A DNA stretch of 64,000 nucleotides from Exophiala sp. HKRS030. Taxonomy: Eukaryota > Ascomycota > Eurotiomycetes > Chaetothyriales > Herpotrichiellaceae. Both the position numbers and the translations under genes were made by a program. The number at the start of each line of letters is the position of its first letter. The first letter of the stretch is position 1. Positions 11,501 to 22,474 of this stretch are shown piece by piece. The notes under the pieces were generated by a model. The model was given only the letters and a program-made list of their open reading frames with translations, was not told where the DNA came from and searched no databases. Location: positions 868,001-932,000 of the forward strand of contig JAHWDD010000006.1 in NCBI GenBank assembly GCA_023897205.1, in the 5' to 3' direction.

Positions 11501-12061
11501 CATTATACCGTGGAATGGGAAAAGATTGTATCGCCTGTTGTCGATGAGACCGATGGTGATACTGTTGATACAGGCGCCACCACCTCGGCAGGAAATGAAA
11601 GTGTCGTCGCAAAAAAAGACGAGGACGACCTCGACAGTTTGTTCGGGGACAACTCATCAACCACACCACCACAACAACAAGGGGATGGTGTATCTACGTC
11701 TACCCCATCGCGGCGCTTTGACGTTGTCACGACTGCGATGCCTCGAGAAGACCTGAGGACGTACACTACTCCCGTACTAGCGAATCGACATGCCAAAGAT
11801 TACTACATGGCCTGGTACGCGACTTTCTTCCCAGGCGTGGCAAACGAGGGGTACAGAAGAATGGAAGACGAGGCCGTCGAGGACGAGCTGGAGAGTATGG
11901 GAGCCTGGGGGTTGTGGAGTAGAGAGGAGAGCTTCACACGTCGCGCACGCCGAGATGAAGATGAAGATGAAGATGATGAAGACGAGATGGGAGACCAGAA
12001 AGTCCAAGAGAAGTTCAAGGTTTGGGTGAGGAAGGTTGAGGTTCTAGGACCACGCAATTGA
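8569..12061 (+). CDS. Large conserved-type protein of unknown function, 1,138 aa
   Basis: Function not recognised. Exons 8569-9318 and 9395-12061 are joined across a 76-nt intron (GTAAGT..TTCAAG, branch CTGAC at 9366-9370) in phase 0. The N-terminal third is Ser-rich and disordered. Residues ~535-640 hold a charged helical segment (AIERAIYWMGYLRCCG) followed by basic Lys/Arg stretches that could serve as nuclear localisation signals. The last ~300 residues look folded, with aromatic-rich motifs GGYEGGNWSLNTSYRHGL and QNIHYTVEWEKI, then a D/E-rich loop and a final KVWVRKVEVLGPRN strand. The second ATG at 8602 reads MGANISKS, a good N-myristoylation consensus, so the true start is uncertain. 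Codon use and the long frame make it a real gene. Confidence 0.8.
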
Positions 12062-12443
12062 GTTATCAGTACTCTCTTTCTTTTGACAAGAGTCCAGAAA
12101 ACTCGATTGACAAAAGGAAGCAATTGGTAAGAATGTTGGGAAGATACAGCAGAGCAAAGAAGGGGCTTTATTTTTAGAAAAATGATTTTGGTTTTCGGTT
12201 TTGATATCTGATACCCTTTTGAAAATTTTATGAAATAAGAATCTATCAATATTCAATAAGACTTCTTCTTTTTCAACACCAAGGAAGATGTTGCTGTTTA
12301 CAACCTAGGTACTACTTCTACTCGAGACAAACAAGGCCACAGAGAGACAGTTGGCGTCCTCCGTTGACGTGGCTGATGACGATACCTTGCGATACGTAGA
12401 TTTAAGTTCAGGAGACAACCGACTTTTTGATCTGTCCGGGTCA

Positions 12444-12473
12444 GCATCATCATCATCAACAACAACAACAACA
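12444..12473. repeat. CAT/CAA trinucleotide microsatellite
   Basis: A short run of CAT units passes directly into CAA units, outside any supported gene. Confidence 0.8.
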
Positions 12474-12751
12474 ATCGGACAAGACCGATATAAGGTGATT
12501 GCCACGCTTTGTATTCAGATTGACACTGGGAATTTATTAGGCGTGATGACCTTTTTTTGGCTGTTCCCTCGACATAAACCTTTGTGTGCACGGGTGATAA
12601 ATAAAAAAGAGAACCTGCTGTGTGGGAGGGGGATGGAAAGATTGCTACGGTGACGATGGTGGTGGTGGTGGTTGCCGTTTTCTCCCTCGTTACCTCCGAC
12701 CGAACTTCAGCCTTCAATATTGCTTGAGACGGGAGAAAAATGTGACAAGGA

Positions 12752-12769
12752 GGGAGGGATGGGGGAGGG
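12752..12769 (+). other. G-quadruplex motif
   Basis: GGGAGGGATGGGGGAGGG has four G-runs of at least three with loops of one or two bases. This is a canonical intramolecular G4 motif on the plus strand, within a purine-rich stretch. Whether it folds in vivo is unknown. Confidence 0.65.
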
Positions 12770-12862
12770 TTTGGTTTTGACACAGCAATGTCTATCATCT
12801 GCGCCACTGGGCATCAGACCCAAAAGAACTGGTTCACCAAGACCGAGTCTGACGAGGATGGC

Positions 12863-12889
12863 GAGGAGGAGGAGGAGGAGGAGGAGGGG
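12863..12889. repeat. GAG trinucleotide microsatellite
   Basis: A run of GAG units continues into a G/A-only tract extending to about 12917. Confidence 0.8.
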
Positions 12890-13243
12890 GAAGAAGGAGA
12901 AGGAAGGGGAAAAGTATGACCTCCATATTCTGAACTCCCTTGGAGAATTGGCATAGAGCAGTCTTGGACAAGGGAACCCCGGTGGAAGTGACGGTGTGAA
13001 CAAGTCAGAAAAACAAAAAAGTGTCAATTGGAACTCACGGAGGAAATATGGATGGGCCGGAAATGCATGTCATTTCCCGTGTTGATGCGGGAAGCGGGAA
13101 GGTAGTTTGGGTAACGGGCTTATTTCACGGCCCCAAGGAAACGAGAAACGAGGATTCGTTGAAAAAGCCAAGATTCAACAGGGGATTCTCTTGTGAATGA
13201 AGTTGTACAAAGGTGCAGGAGAGGAGGAGGTGGTGCAGGGGCG

Positions 13244-13244
13244 G

Positions 13245-13274
<30 letters not shown>
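13244..13274. repeat. Compound GT/GA microsatellite
   Basis: About six GT units pass directly into about nine GA units. Confidence 0.85.
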
Positions 13275-13275
<1 letters not shown>

Positions 13276-13367
13276 AGGGAGGGGCAACTGTGATAACGGT
13301 GATGGTGGTGATGGTCCAATATAGTTTAGCAATGTAGTACAAAACGAGGCTCTCCCTACTTGTATGT

Positions 13368-13388
13368 TCTCTCTCTCTCTCTTTCTCT
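13368..13388. repeat. CT microsatellite
   Basis: CT dinucleotides with one TTT interruption. This is the strand complement of the nearby GA type, about 100 bases away, so the pair could form a weak stem. Confidence 0.8.
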
Positions 13389-15744
13389 CGTATCTCGCTA
13401 GGGTCGAATTGCGTGATATTGATAATGTTGGAAACATTTTCCGGATAAATCAATCGTCCAGTAATGAATGAATGAATAGCTAGCTCGCTGACACTCTGTA
13501 ACTCTGGACCTCCTGTTCAATGTATGATTTGTGTGTGTATACAAGTGGATATGGATGTGCTCATTTGCAAACCATCATTTCTCAACTTTCAAAGTTGAAC
13601 GGGTGACGAGGTGGTGGGACAACCAGGTCGGCAAGTACTCGTTACTCGTCAGGGCAAGAATCCGAAGAGATACATGAGGAGTACAGTAGGCATCAAGGAT
13701 CAGGGTGTCAGGTAGGTCCAAGGGACAAGTAAGCAAAAGGAAAACAAGTCATTTTCCTCGACATCTGAGTTCAACAACAACAAATTGACGTTGGGATAAG
13801 AATGTTGAAGTGGCGTCATTCTACAACATTTTTGTTGTCACCAGAAAACTGTTGAGTGTGCAGACGCGGGAAAAGAGAGATCATCAAGGTATTTTTCGAT
13901 GGCGACGAACAACCTGCATGTATTCAAAACGAACAAAAACATGTAGAGCAATTTGCCCCGAGCCGCCTGTGAGGAAGTTGAGTAGTAGAAATGTCCAAAA
14001 CATGTCCCATGGCACCGTCGATGGCAAACCTACAGTGGTGTGTTTCCGTGTGCTCTTCTGATCGAACTCAAGTTCTTCGTCAAGTGACGATCACAAGATG
14101 AAGACGCGAAAATGATTTGCGCTGCTTTCGGCGAAACTCGTTGATCAACATGGCAGCTTTCTGCCCACATGTGAGACAGACAGAGAGACAGACAGACGCC
14201 TTTGGGTACGAGCTCGACGCAGGGTTTGCCGATCTCTCTCCAGGTCCCGTCGATGACTTCAGACAACCAAGAAGACCCTTACATACGGAGTCCTGTCTGC
14301 TTGAAACCTGGGGGGTGGCAACAGGCGGGGTTTTGGGCTTGAACTTGCAAAAGGGCCCAGATTCTAAGCAAGACAAAACACCCCGTGGTACTGGGAGAGG
14401 AGAGTGATGGTGCAATCTAGATTATGTACGGTCGTTTTCGAGAGGCTCGGCAATAACATGCCCAGCAGCGATAGGACTCTGTAGATCCTGTAGATACAAA
14501 GTCATGTCAACAGGGTATGCTATCACTCGACGTAAGGTCCTTCCATCACTCAACGGAAACACACTGGCCAAATTAACAGCGAACCGCAAATCCGTTGAAC
14601 TGGGGGGCGGGGGGGTTGAGAGGTTGTCGTGGAGCGAGTGATACGAGTAACAGCGCACCACGAGTATCAGCTCGAAAGTCTGGAGAATTGAACGATGCCG
14701 TATTTCCGTGGAGGCGAAGGCATCCTCACATCGTTAGTAATGTCGTCGACGTGGGATGATAAGAACACACTTTGTGAGTGTCGAGGTCTGGTTGTGGCGA
14801 CGATACACAAGAGAAGGGATTTTCACATGCCAAACTTGGCTTGCATGGACAGCACAAAAACTGTCAAAGCATTGGGTTCTTCTCTAGTAAGGAAAAAAAA
14901 AGACTCGAAGCGATCAACAAGAAAAAGGCTTTGTGGGTCAGAGGGGCCTGCACCCCGCCGTTACGAGTACGAATGTTGTACAGCAAGTACTGGAAGCGAC
15001 GGGGGTGGTAATGACAATCATAATAAAATCCCAACAAAATCTCAGGCGAGGGCTCCCTTCGTGTAACGAACAAGTTAGTCGTGTGTGGACTGCTGTCCAC
15101 TGCTGTCTTGTCAATTCCGACGTGAAGCATGTGCAAAAATACGACTTTACTCTAAAAAAAACCCCCCATTGACAAACAGTGAAAAACGTGCGACGGTGCG
15201 GGCGATCGTTGAAGGGGGCCCTAGACTCTAGCCTGTAATGTAGCGCCATGGTTTCCATAAGTTTTTTTTACTGTGGCTGGGTCAACAAAGCAGTAGAGCC
15301 CCCAGCAAATTTGAGCGATGGCGACACCAAGTAATAAGTGGCTTGCATAAGTGTCAAGCATGCTTCTGTGATAAACGGCATGGGTCAGGGAACCACTGGT
15401 TCTGTAAGCGGACTGCAAAACACCAAACCGGTGGAGATATCAAAAAAGCGCCCCCGGGCCTTTTTTTTTCATGTTTGAACCCATGCTCCTGGCTGTCAAC
15501 AACACATCGACGGCCCTTGAGAAAAGTGTATGAATTATGGAGTCTCTTGTATGATACTAACGAGGACCTTTGCGGAGTGCATGCATTACTTACACCGCCT
15601 TGTCTCTCTGGTCGAATATGGTCACAACATCCCGCGCGCATCATCCTAAGAGGAAAGGGGGGAGTTCTGGACCCTGTGGAGATTTCTCTGGTTCTGGGTC
15701 AATGCGACACACACCTCGCGCGCTCTCGTATGGAGTGCATACGT

Positions 15745-15821
15745 GCACACACACACACACATCCACGACAACGCAGAACTGGAGAGGAGTCGGGGTGCGT
15801 CTGGAGAGAGAGAGAGAGAGA
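15745..15821. repeat. CA and GA microsatellite pair
   Basis: A CA run at ~15745-15761 and a GA run at ~15803-15821 are separated by about 40 bases of ordinary sequence. Confidence 0.8.
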
Positions 15822-18800
15822 TACGATGATGGAGACGTCGCGTGCATGTGTGTTTGTGAACGGTTACCCGGGACTTGTTGGGGATTTCGCCATCTTGAAT
15901 TTCCTTTTTGATATTGGGGATACTTCCCGTACGTACAGAGGTAGGGGCCCGTAGTCCGTAACTGGATACTTCTCATCGCATCGGTTGGCGCCGCTGTAGG
16001 TTACTTACTGTACAAGTAGTATAAGACAACCCAATTTGCCACCTCAACACATTGTTGTTGGCTGTTACTGTAACCATACCCTAAGCGATATGGAGAGACA
16101 AGGTCAGCTAGAAGATCAATTTGTTACACGGCGCGGTACAATGAGACAATGAGATGTTAACAGCAAGCGTGACATCCATTCGGGGAAACCCTCTTCAACA
16201 AGACCTACCTACATTGTCTACGGAGTGTATAAAATCATGTGATTTTAGTAAGGCGCACATGCTTCTTGTTTTTCTGGCCTTGACCTCACACTTGTACACC
16301 CATTCATTACCTGATAAGGTCTTTCTTTTTCGATTACATTATTATCATTCATCCATCGATAATCTTTCAGTAACTCGAAGAGTGTTAAACTACTCCCCGG
16401 GTACCGGATCGTCACTCTCGGCTACCCGAATTCGTAGGATCATGACCCGAAGTGTGTGGCCAGGTATCTTCCACGATTATGGAGAACAAAACTTGTGAAG
16501 GGAAACCAGAACGGCAGCTAAATGATGGAGGTGTGGGAAGGGGGATGAATCCACGTTTTGCCGGGGCGAACTGCAGGGTTTTTTGCTTGCCCAAAAAAAA
16601 AGCTTCATCTCCCTCTGGCAGTGCAGGGTTCTCCTCCCCCCCTCGTAGCACACACAACTCGCACACACACACGCCTACCTCTCCCTGCACGACACCCGCC
16701 GCCGGTCTCCCGTCGCAGGGAACTTGTCTAGGGAAACCCTTTTTCTTCACCCCTTCTCTCTTGGCCAGGCACACTTGGACCTTTCGAACGACAGACCCTG
16801 AAGATCATTGATGATGATGATAAAACTCCACGGGGAGGGGGCGGGCTTTTGTTGTGATGACACAGGACCGTCATGATGATTTTCATGAGACAGTCGTAGT
16901 AGTGGTATGTCGCAGAGAAATTTCCGGCGACAAGAAGGACTCAGCAGGTCGTTTTCCATCGCTGCGATTCCCGGCGCGTAACATTCCTGTGGTCCTACAA
17001 AATGTGCCTCGTTTAGTAATGCAGTAGGAAAAAGCCATCCTGATAACTTGCATGCGCCCTCCTCTTCTCGTTGCGGAGCCCATGCTATTGTTCAAGTTGC
17101 AGTGGACTGCAGCATTCTGGGTTTTGTTTGTACGGATACGAGAAGACGGATATGTCCTTCTCTCTACGGCGGGCATGAAGAAGTGAGAAGCACTTCTCGA
17201 TGCCTAACCAAACCCTCTCCTTCTCACGGTATCTGAGATAAGGAAACGTCTCCATTGTCCCATCTAGGTCGAGGGGGCATCCCACACCCCCTCGTAAGAA
17301 ACCCCGATCACACTGTGCACAGATAAGTAGTTGCACAAGGCAGCGTTGTCGATCATCGGATGCACAACCCCTGCTGAGAGAAGAAACCTGTACAGCACGA
17401 CCACGTACTCAACGGGCCAGCTACATGTCATGCGGCGCCCTCCAATGGCTTATATCGCTTGCGACGAATGTCTGTATATCCGTAGATTGCAAATGCACAT
17501 GACAGAGGCTCATGCAGGTTAGAGCCGGCCCTCATTGGGAAACCGGATGTTGTTCGCTCACTCTGGGCAATTTTGAAGTTGAGACTATAACAACATCTGT
17601 TGGCAGGGGGGGTGGTGTGCCGACAGCCGGAGGCAGTAGGATGAGAAGAAGGATCACGAAGCAATATTTGACGCATATCGACTTGTGCAGAGCGACTTAT
17701 TTCTCAAGTGGCGCCATCTTCGGAGTGGTGTGGCATTATCAGATAAGTCGCCACAGAGCACTAAGAGATAACGATACTGAAGCAACAGTTGGCATTAGAT
17801 ATCAGTGGATTTGTGGTCAGTAATATTGTGTTCTCATACAATATATCAGCAAGCCGGGATTAATCGGGTTTGACTGCCATTCAGGGAGAAATCAGACCAC
17901 GCAAACAAGTGGTAGCGCCAGAGTGCCATAGACTTTTTGATGGGTTTTCCATCAAAGTGCCATGAGCATAATAATGATTTCTGTCAGGCAGGATCGTTAA
18001 CCAATGTGGCAATTCCATACCAAATTCTCTATGGTTGGATCTGATGCGCAATATTGACCGGTGCGTTCGTTTTTTGGACCTAAACGCCCCATCGTGGACT
18101 CATGGTGGACCAAACTTGCATTTTCCCGAGAGATAAAGTAAGTCAGCGCCACGAGTGGATATGATTGGCTGCGCTATCATACCGCCTTTCAGCTTTCTCC
18201 TGTCATGGGTAGAGAACGCAGCATGTGCTACACCTTGTCGCCAACCTCCGATATGGAGACTGACCAAAAGATGTGTCAACCATGTCCTATCTCGTACTCC
18301 TGTGCGTATGAAAAGTCTTGACAGTATCGACGATGGCGAGAGGCGCAGAGTGGTGGGACAGCACGTCCTGGGAGCCACCAAGGAAATCACTTGGAACTCT
18401 GGTATCTGAAGGGCAATGAATCCATGACCCGAGACCGAGAGACTGCTATCAGCTTGTGTCGCGCCAATGTCGCAAAAAATTTGGGACGAGTTGGCCGGTG
18501 CGCATGAGATGCAATATCTGCAGGAATCAAGGTTGGCATGAGAAGAAAAAATGGATTATCAAAGCAGAAGCCCACGACAGCGCGGGATGGTGGAGTTGCA
18601 ATGGCACAAGTTCATTGGGTACATGTCGTCCTTCACCGCCAGGTCGCTTGTCGCGTCAGAAGCCATGGGGCCGTCAAATCCAGGAGGCCTACGAGGTAAA
18701 CGACGCTGGGAACGCGCAGGACGCGCAGGAGGCGTCTGGGGGAGTTCAGTCTGCCACTCGTACCCACCGTCGCATGAGACGACAGATTGACTCGCCAACA

Positions 18801-21359
18801 GTCACTTCTCGCGGGGTGCGCGACTCGCTTGCGAGGCGTTGCAGATACAATTCTGTCAATGAATTGTGCATATGTACAGAAGCCTGTCAATTGCCAGCTG
18901 CCAACTTCTGCCCGTTGTTCAGCTGGTGACTTGAGCATGTAACCGAAAAGTTGGAACTTCGGAGGCGCCTCATACTTGGACAAGTCAAGCTGCATGTCCG
19001 CTCTAGTCTTGTGACAAGCCTCGAGGACATTTCCTTACGGAACATCGCAAGCCAGCAATAATAATAATTAAATGCATGTTCAAGGAGGCATGCCTGCTTA
19101 GGGATAAAGCCCACTCAACTGCCGTCGCGCTTCCGTTGCAGTGGAGGATGCTATCCAAAAGGTCCATCATGGCTGCCATTAAAGATCCAAAAGTGGGCTG
19201 GTAAACGACACTTGGTGTTGAAAATAATGATGACATGAACAGCGGTTTAGGCATTGGCGCCTCCATTTTCCGGGCACCTATCGCCTGTGCACGCGCGAAA
19301 CACGAGCCTAATTCAATAGCCCAACAGCCTGTGAATAATGTCGCGAGAACTGTACGCCTGGTGCGCCACAACTCTGAAAATTTTGTACGACTACTCGTAC
19401 GAGTACTTTGCAGTCTTCCAAACCTTGTCACGGAGTAATTAGATGTTTGGTATTTCAAGAGATCAGCGTTCTCCCGCGCGAAGGATTTTCAGGCACAGCG
19501 TCTGCGTCCAAGAATGGATTTTCCGTGGTAGCGGTCTTGATGGCGAACCGGAACTTGGATGCCTTGGCTCACCTCTGGATCGCTAACGCGTACTGTACTG
19601 CAGGCGAGGAAAAATGGTGCAACAACTACGGTACTCCGTACAGTGGAAGGCCTTTTGCGTCCCAAGGGCACATTATTGGTAGTGATTGGCACATCAGAGG
19701 CCGGTTGCGCTTTCCGGGCAAGCAACGACAGGCGTCCATAGGCGCGGATTCGTGTCTTGTTGGGAGATTAGACCAAGATGAGACCTAGCCAGACGCGGGC
19801 AGAGGAACGATTGGGCCTGATAGCGCTGACAATACTCGGTACACTGCAAATAATGTTAAGCTTGTGTCGCAAGGTGAATCAATGGGAGGGACTGTGGGGG
19901 GACAGTTTACTAGAGACGTCCGTGCTTGCGAATCGAGAATTCAGGAGACGACCTCCGTGCGGTGAGCCCTCGTGTTCAGCTGTTCCCAAAATGCGGAAAA
20001 AGATGTGACCAGCGTCAATTTATAATTATCTCATGTGTGCCTCGAGACTAAGGTACGGTATGCGGCAATGTGAGGCCGACTGTGTTCCTCCTGAATACGC
20101 CGCAAATATTGTCATTTAAGGCGCATCTCACAGAATTCGAGAGACCGGAAGTTCCAGTACTGGTGGTATCAGGTCGCGGACTCCGTGCTCGTAACTGAGG
20201 TGGTTGTGGGGGGGGAAGAGATGACAGGAGGTGGAAGCCATCGATTGGACTCCTCAGCCACATGCTTCGTGTGAGGCATGCAATTTTTTGTTTTTTTGGC
20301 TTCTGACAGACAGGTGCAATTATTATTTTCCGCTTGCGGCGAGGAGGGGCATTCTGGCGGGAAACGGTCACCAAGCGCCCGGCAACCATCGTCCAAAAGC
20401 GGGAATTTGGCGCTCAGGCCACGATAGGGACTTGACTTCTAGGGGGCTAGGGAGACTCTTTAGGTGACTTTAGGTACCTTTAGGGGCTTAAGACATGAGG
20501 TAATCACCACATGATTGTGACGGAAGAGGTATTGGAGACCAAAGCGGTACTTACGTAGTGACAGCCCTCTACTTACCTGAGGTAGATCTTTACAGGTCCT
20601 TATTCCATCCGCCCCCTCTTGGCTAACGGATGCGCCGGTTCTACTTATAATCAAGGTACTCCATAAGATCGATGATGATGTTGAAAATGAGGACCTACGA
20701 AATCAACATATATTTTTTTTGCAAAGTTTTATACTCATTATACAAGTAGAGATATACAGGAAGCATGTCCGTTTCAAGAATAACACCTCCTGGTTGCGAT
20801 TCTAGTATGGGCAATTTTCCCCCACTCTGCCCTCTGCACTCCATGTCCCTCTGTTTTCACTCAAGTCAAATTTCTCCGACACTGCCCGCCACCCCCATGT
20901 CAAGTTCGTTCTGAGATATTTTGTTCGTTTGCAACAGAAGAACACGGCGGGGTTTGGCGGAGGCGTGTGTGAAGTGAGATTCATCCCTGTCGGCGGAGTA
21001 CTGTACGGAGGACGCACATACAGTAGAATAATACTTGTACAAGGTAACGGCATGAGCTGAGTCTCCCGGCGCCCTTCTTCACCTTCGTCACATTGATCTG
21101 TTGACTCCCACGCCCATTGTGACTCCTACTCAACGGTATCGCATCAGTTGGGGTGTTGGTGACCACGCCGCATTATTGTTTAGCATCAGTCAGTGTTCAC
21201 AGACTCGTCGCCACACCCGTTGAACTCGCATCAACCGCTACTCATCAACTCATGAAAAGTAGCTGCAACTCCCTGGTCGTCCCGTCATTAGCCTCCTCAA
21301 CTATCTCCTTAGCCGCATGGATGGTGTCGCCCGACTCAGAGTTTGTTCTTGACGCTTGA

Positions 21360-22474
21360 TCCTTGCGCCACCCAGACTGCCCACTTCTTAGCTGCATCGT
21401 ACCCTGGTCGTATCTTTTCTTCGCCTCTGCGCTCGAGCCGCGCCCTCCAAGACAGTAGCCCACTCTCTCCCTCATCGCCCGCCCGATCCCTCAGTCCCAG
21501 TGTTCAGCGTCCACCGCAGATCCCACCTACCTGCCTACTTTGGGCCGCTCGAGACTCAACACCTTCTGTAGGCTCGCCAGCTTTTCCTTGGCCTACAATC
21601 CACCAAAATTGTCTCCCTCCTCTATCAATCACCTCCTTTCACCTCACCTCCTCTACCTCCCGCACCCTTTCCTATTCTCTAGGCATCTGCCGGCCTAGTT
21701 GTCACGACATCCCAAAGGAAGAGTGGGATTTGGAACAATCAAGAGGGAATTGGCAGTCCTCAGTGGTCGGTCCCCGATTAGCGAGCATTCCCGGATCTGC
21801 GTGGGATCATTTCTCAGCAACAAAGGAAATCTCGGAAACAAAAAGAGCATAATAATTGACACCAGGGAGCGTAACCTGTTGTCTCACCCATCTACGAATA
21901 CACTCACGGTTGCCGGTCCTTGGGTGCCAGCACCGCCGAAGTTGGACTGATCGCTGTACGGTTGATCTTTGATCCCGTGGCGTGACTTCGACTCGACTTC
22001 TGCACCCTGCACACGTACACGCAACAGCCACAAACACCACGACAGGCTGCATCCGGCAGTAGACTTTTTGACCCTCTGCACTTGGCAGCTTCATTGCTGC
22101 TTCCTCCCACCCTGTAAGTACCTTCCTGTTCATATCCGAAGCCCTGGCTTCTATCCAATTTCGCACGAGCTTCAAACGAGCTGGCACATTGGTACAATCA
22201 AGTCGAGGCGTGGCTGCGCTTTGGCAACATTTGACGATCGTTGCTACACCTTTATGTCTTCCATCCGCCGTTTCTCCGCCTACAACGCTCCTACCACGAA
22301 ACTATCTTTATTGTTCATCATGCTTTGACCGCCTACTGACAACTCACTGTCTATAACAGACGTCCGTCCCCCGCAATCGGTATTCAGCCTCCTCGGGCTG
22401 CTCTTGATGAGCCTCGTAGCCTGCTCAATTTTGCAGCTCCCGGTTAGGGGTTGATACACCTCGCAGTCGACCGA
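21360..22474 (+). promoter_or_regulatory. Pyrimidine-rich promoter/leader of the CBM21 gene
   Basis: The plus strand becomes strongly C/T-rich over about 1.1 kb up to the CBM21 start codon, a pattern seen in long fungal 5' leaders. It contains upstream ATGs. One starts at 22254 and gives a 24-codon frame ending in TGA at 22326-22328, about 150 nt before the main start. The transcription start cannot be read from the sequence. Confidence 0.4.

Larger units (their letters stand above)
12062..21359. other. Gene-poor region (~9.3 kb)
   Basis: Every open frame here is short, lacks a recognisable domain, and overlaps others on both strands with no consistent coding bias. I see no convincing splice-linked exons and no tRNA. 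The contents are: the 3' UTR of the 8569-12061 gene; purine-rich DNA at 12.65-13.0 kb with a G-quadruplex motif; clustered GT/GA, CT, CA and GA microsatellites at 13.2-13.4 and 15.7-15.8 kb; and palindromes such as ACTCGTACGAGT near 19391. One exact TACTCCGTA motif lies at 19633-19641. Confidence 0.5.

Noticed and set aside
15221..15418. Minus-strand frame with LLLGVAIAQICWGLYCFVDPA, hydrophobic and faintly like DUF4267 proteins
   Set aside because: Only 65 codons, no start in good context, no splice partners and weak resemblance; left as chance.
18456..18929. 157-codon plus-strand frame in the desert
   Set aside because: Overlapped by equally long frames on the other strand and without recognisable motifs.
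21343..21852. Plus-strand 169-codon frame before the CBM21 gene
   Set aside because: Its Ser/Pro richness follows directly from the C/T-rich leader sequence; no domain and no coding bias beyond composition.
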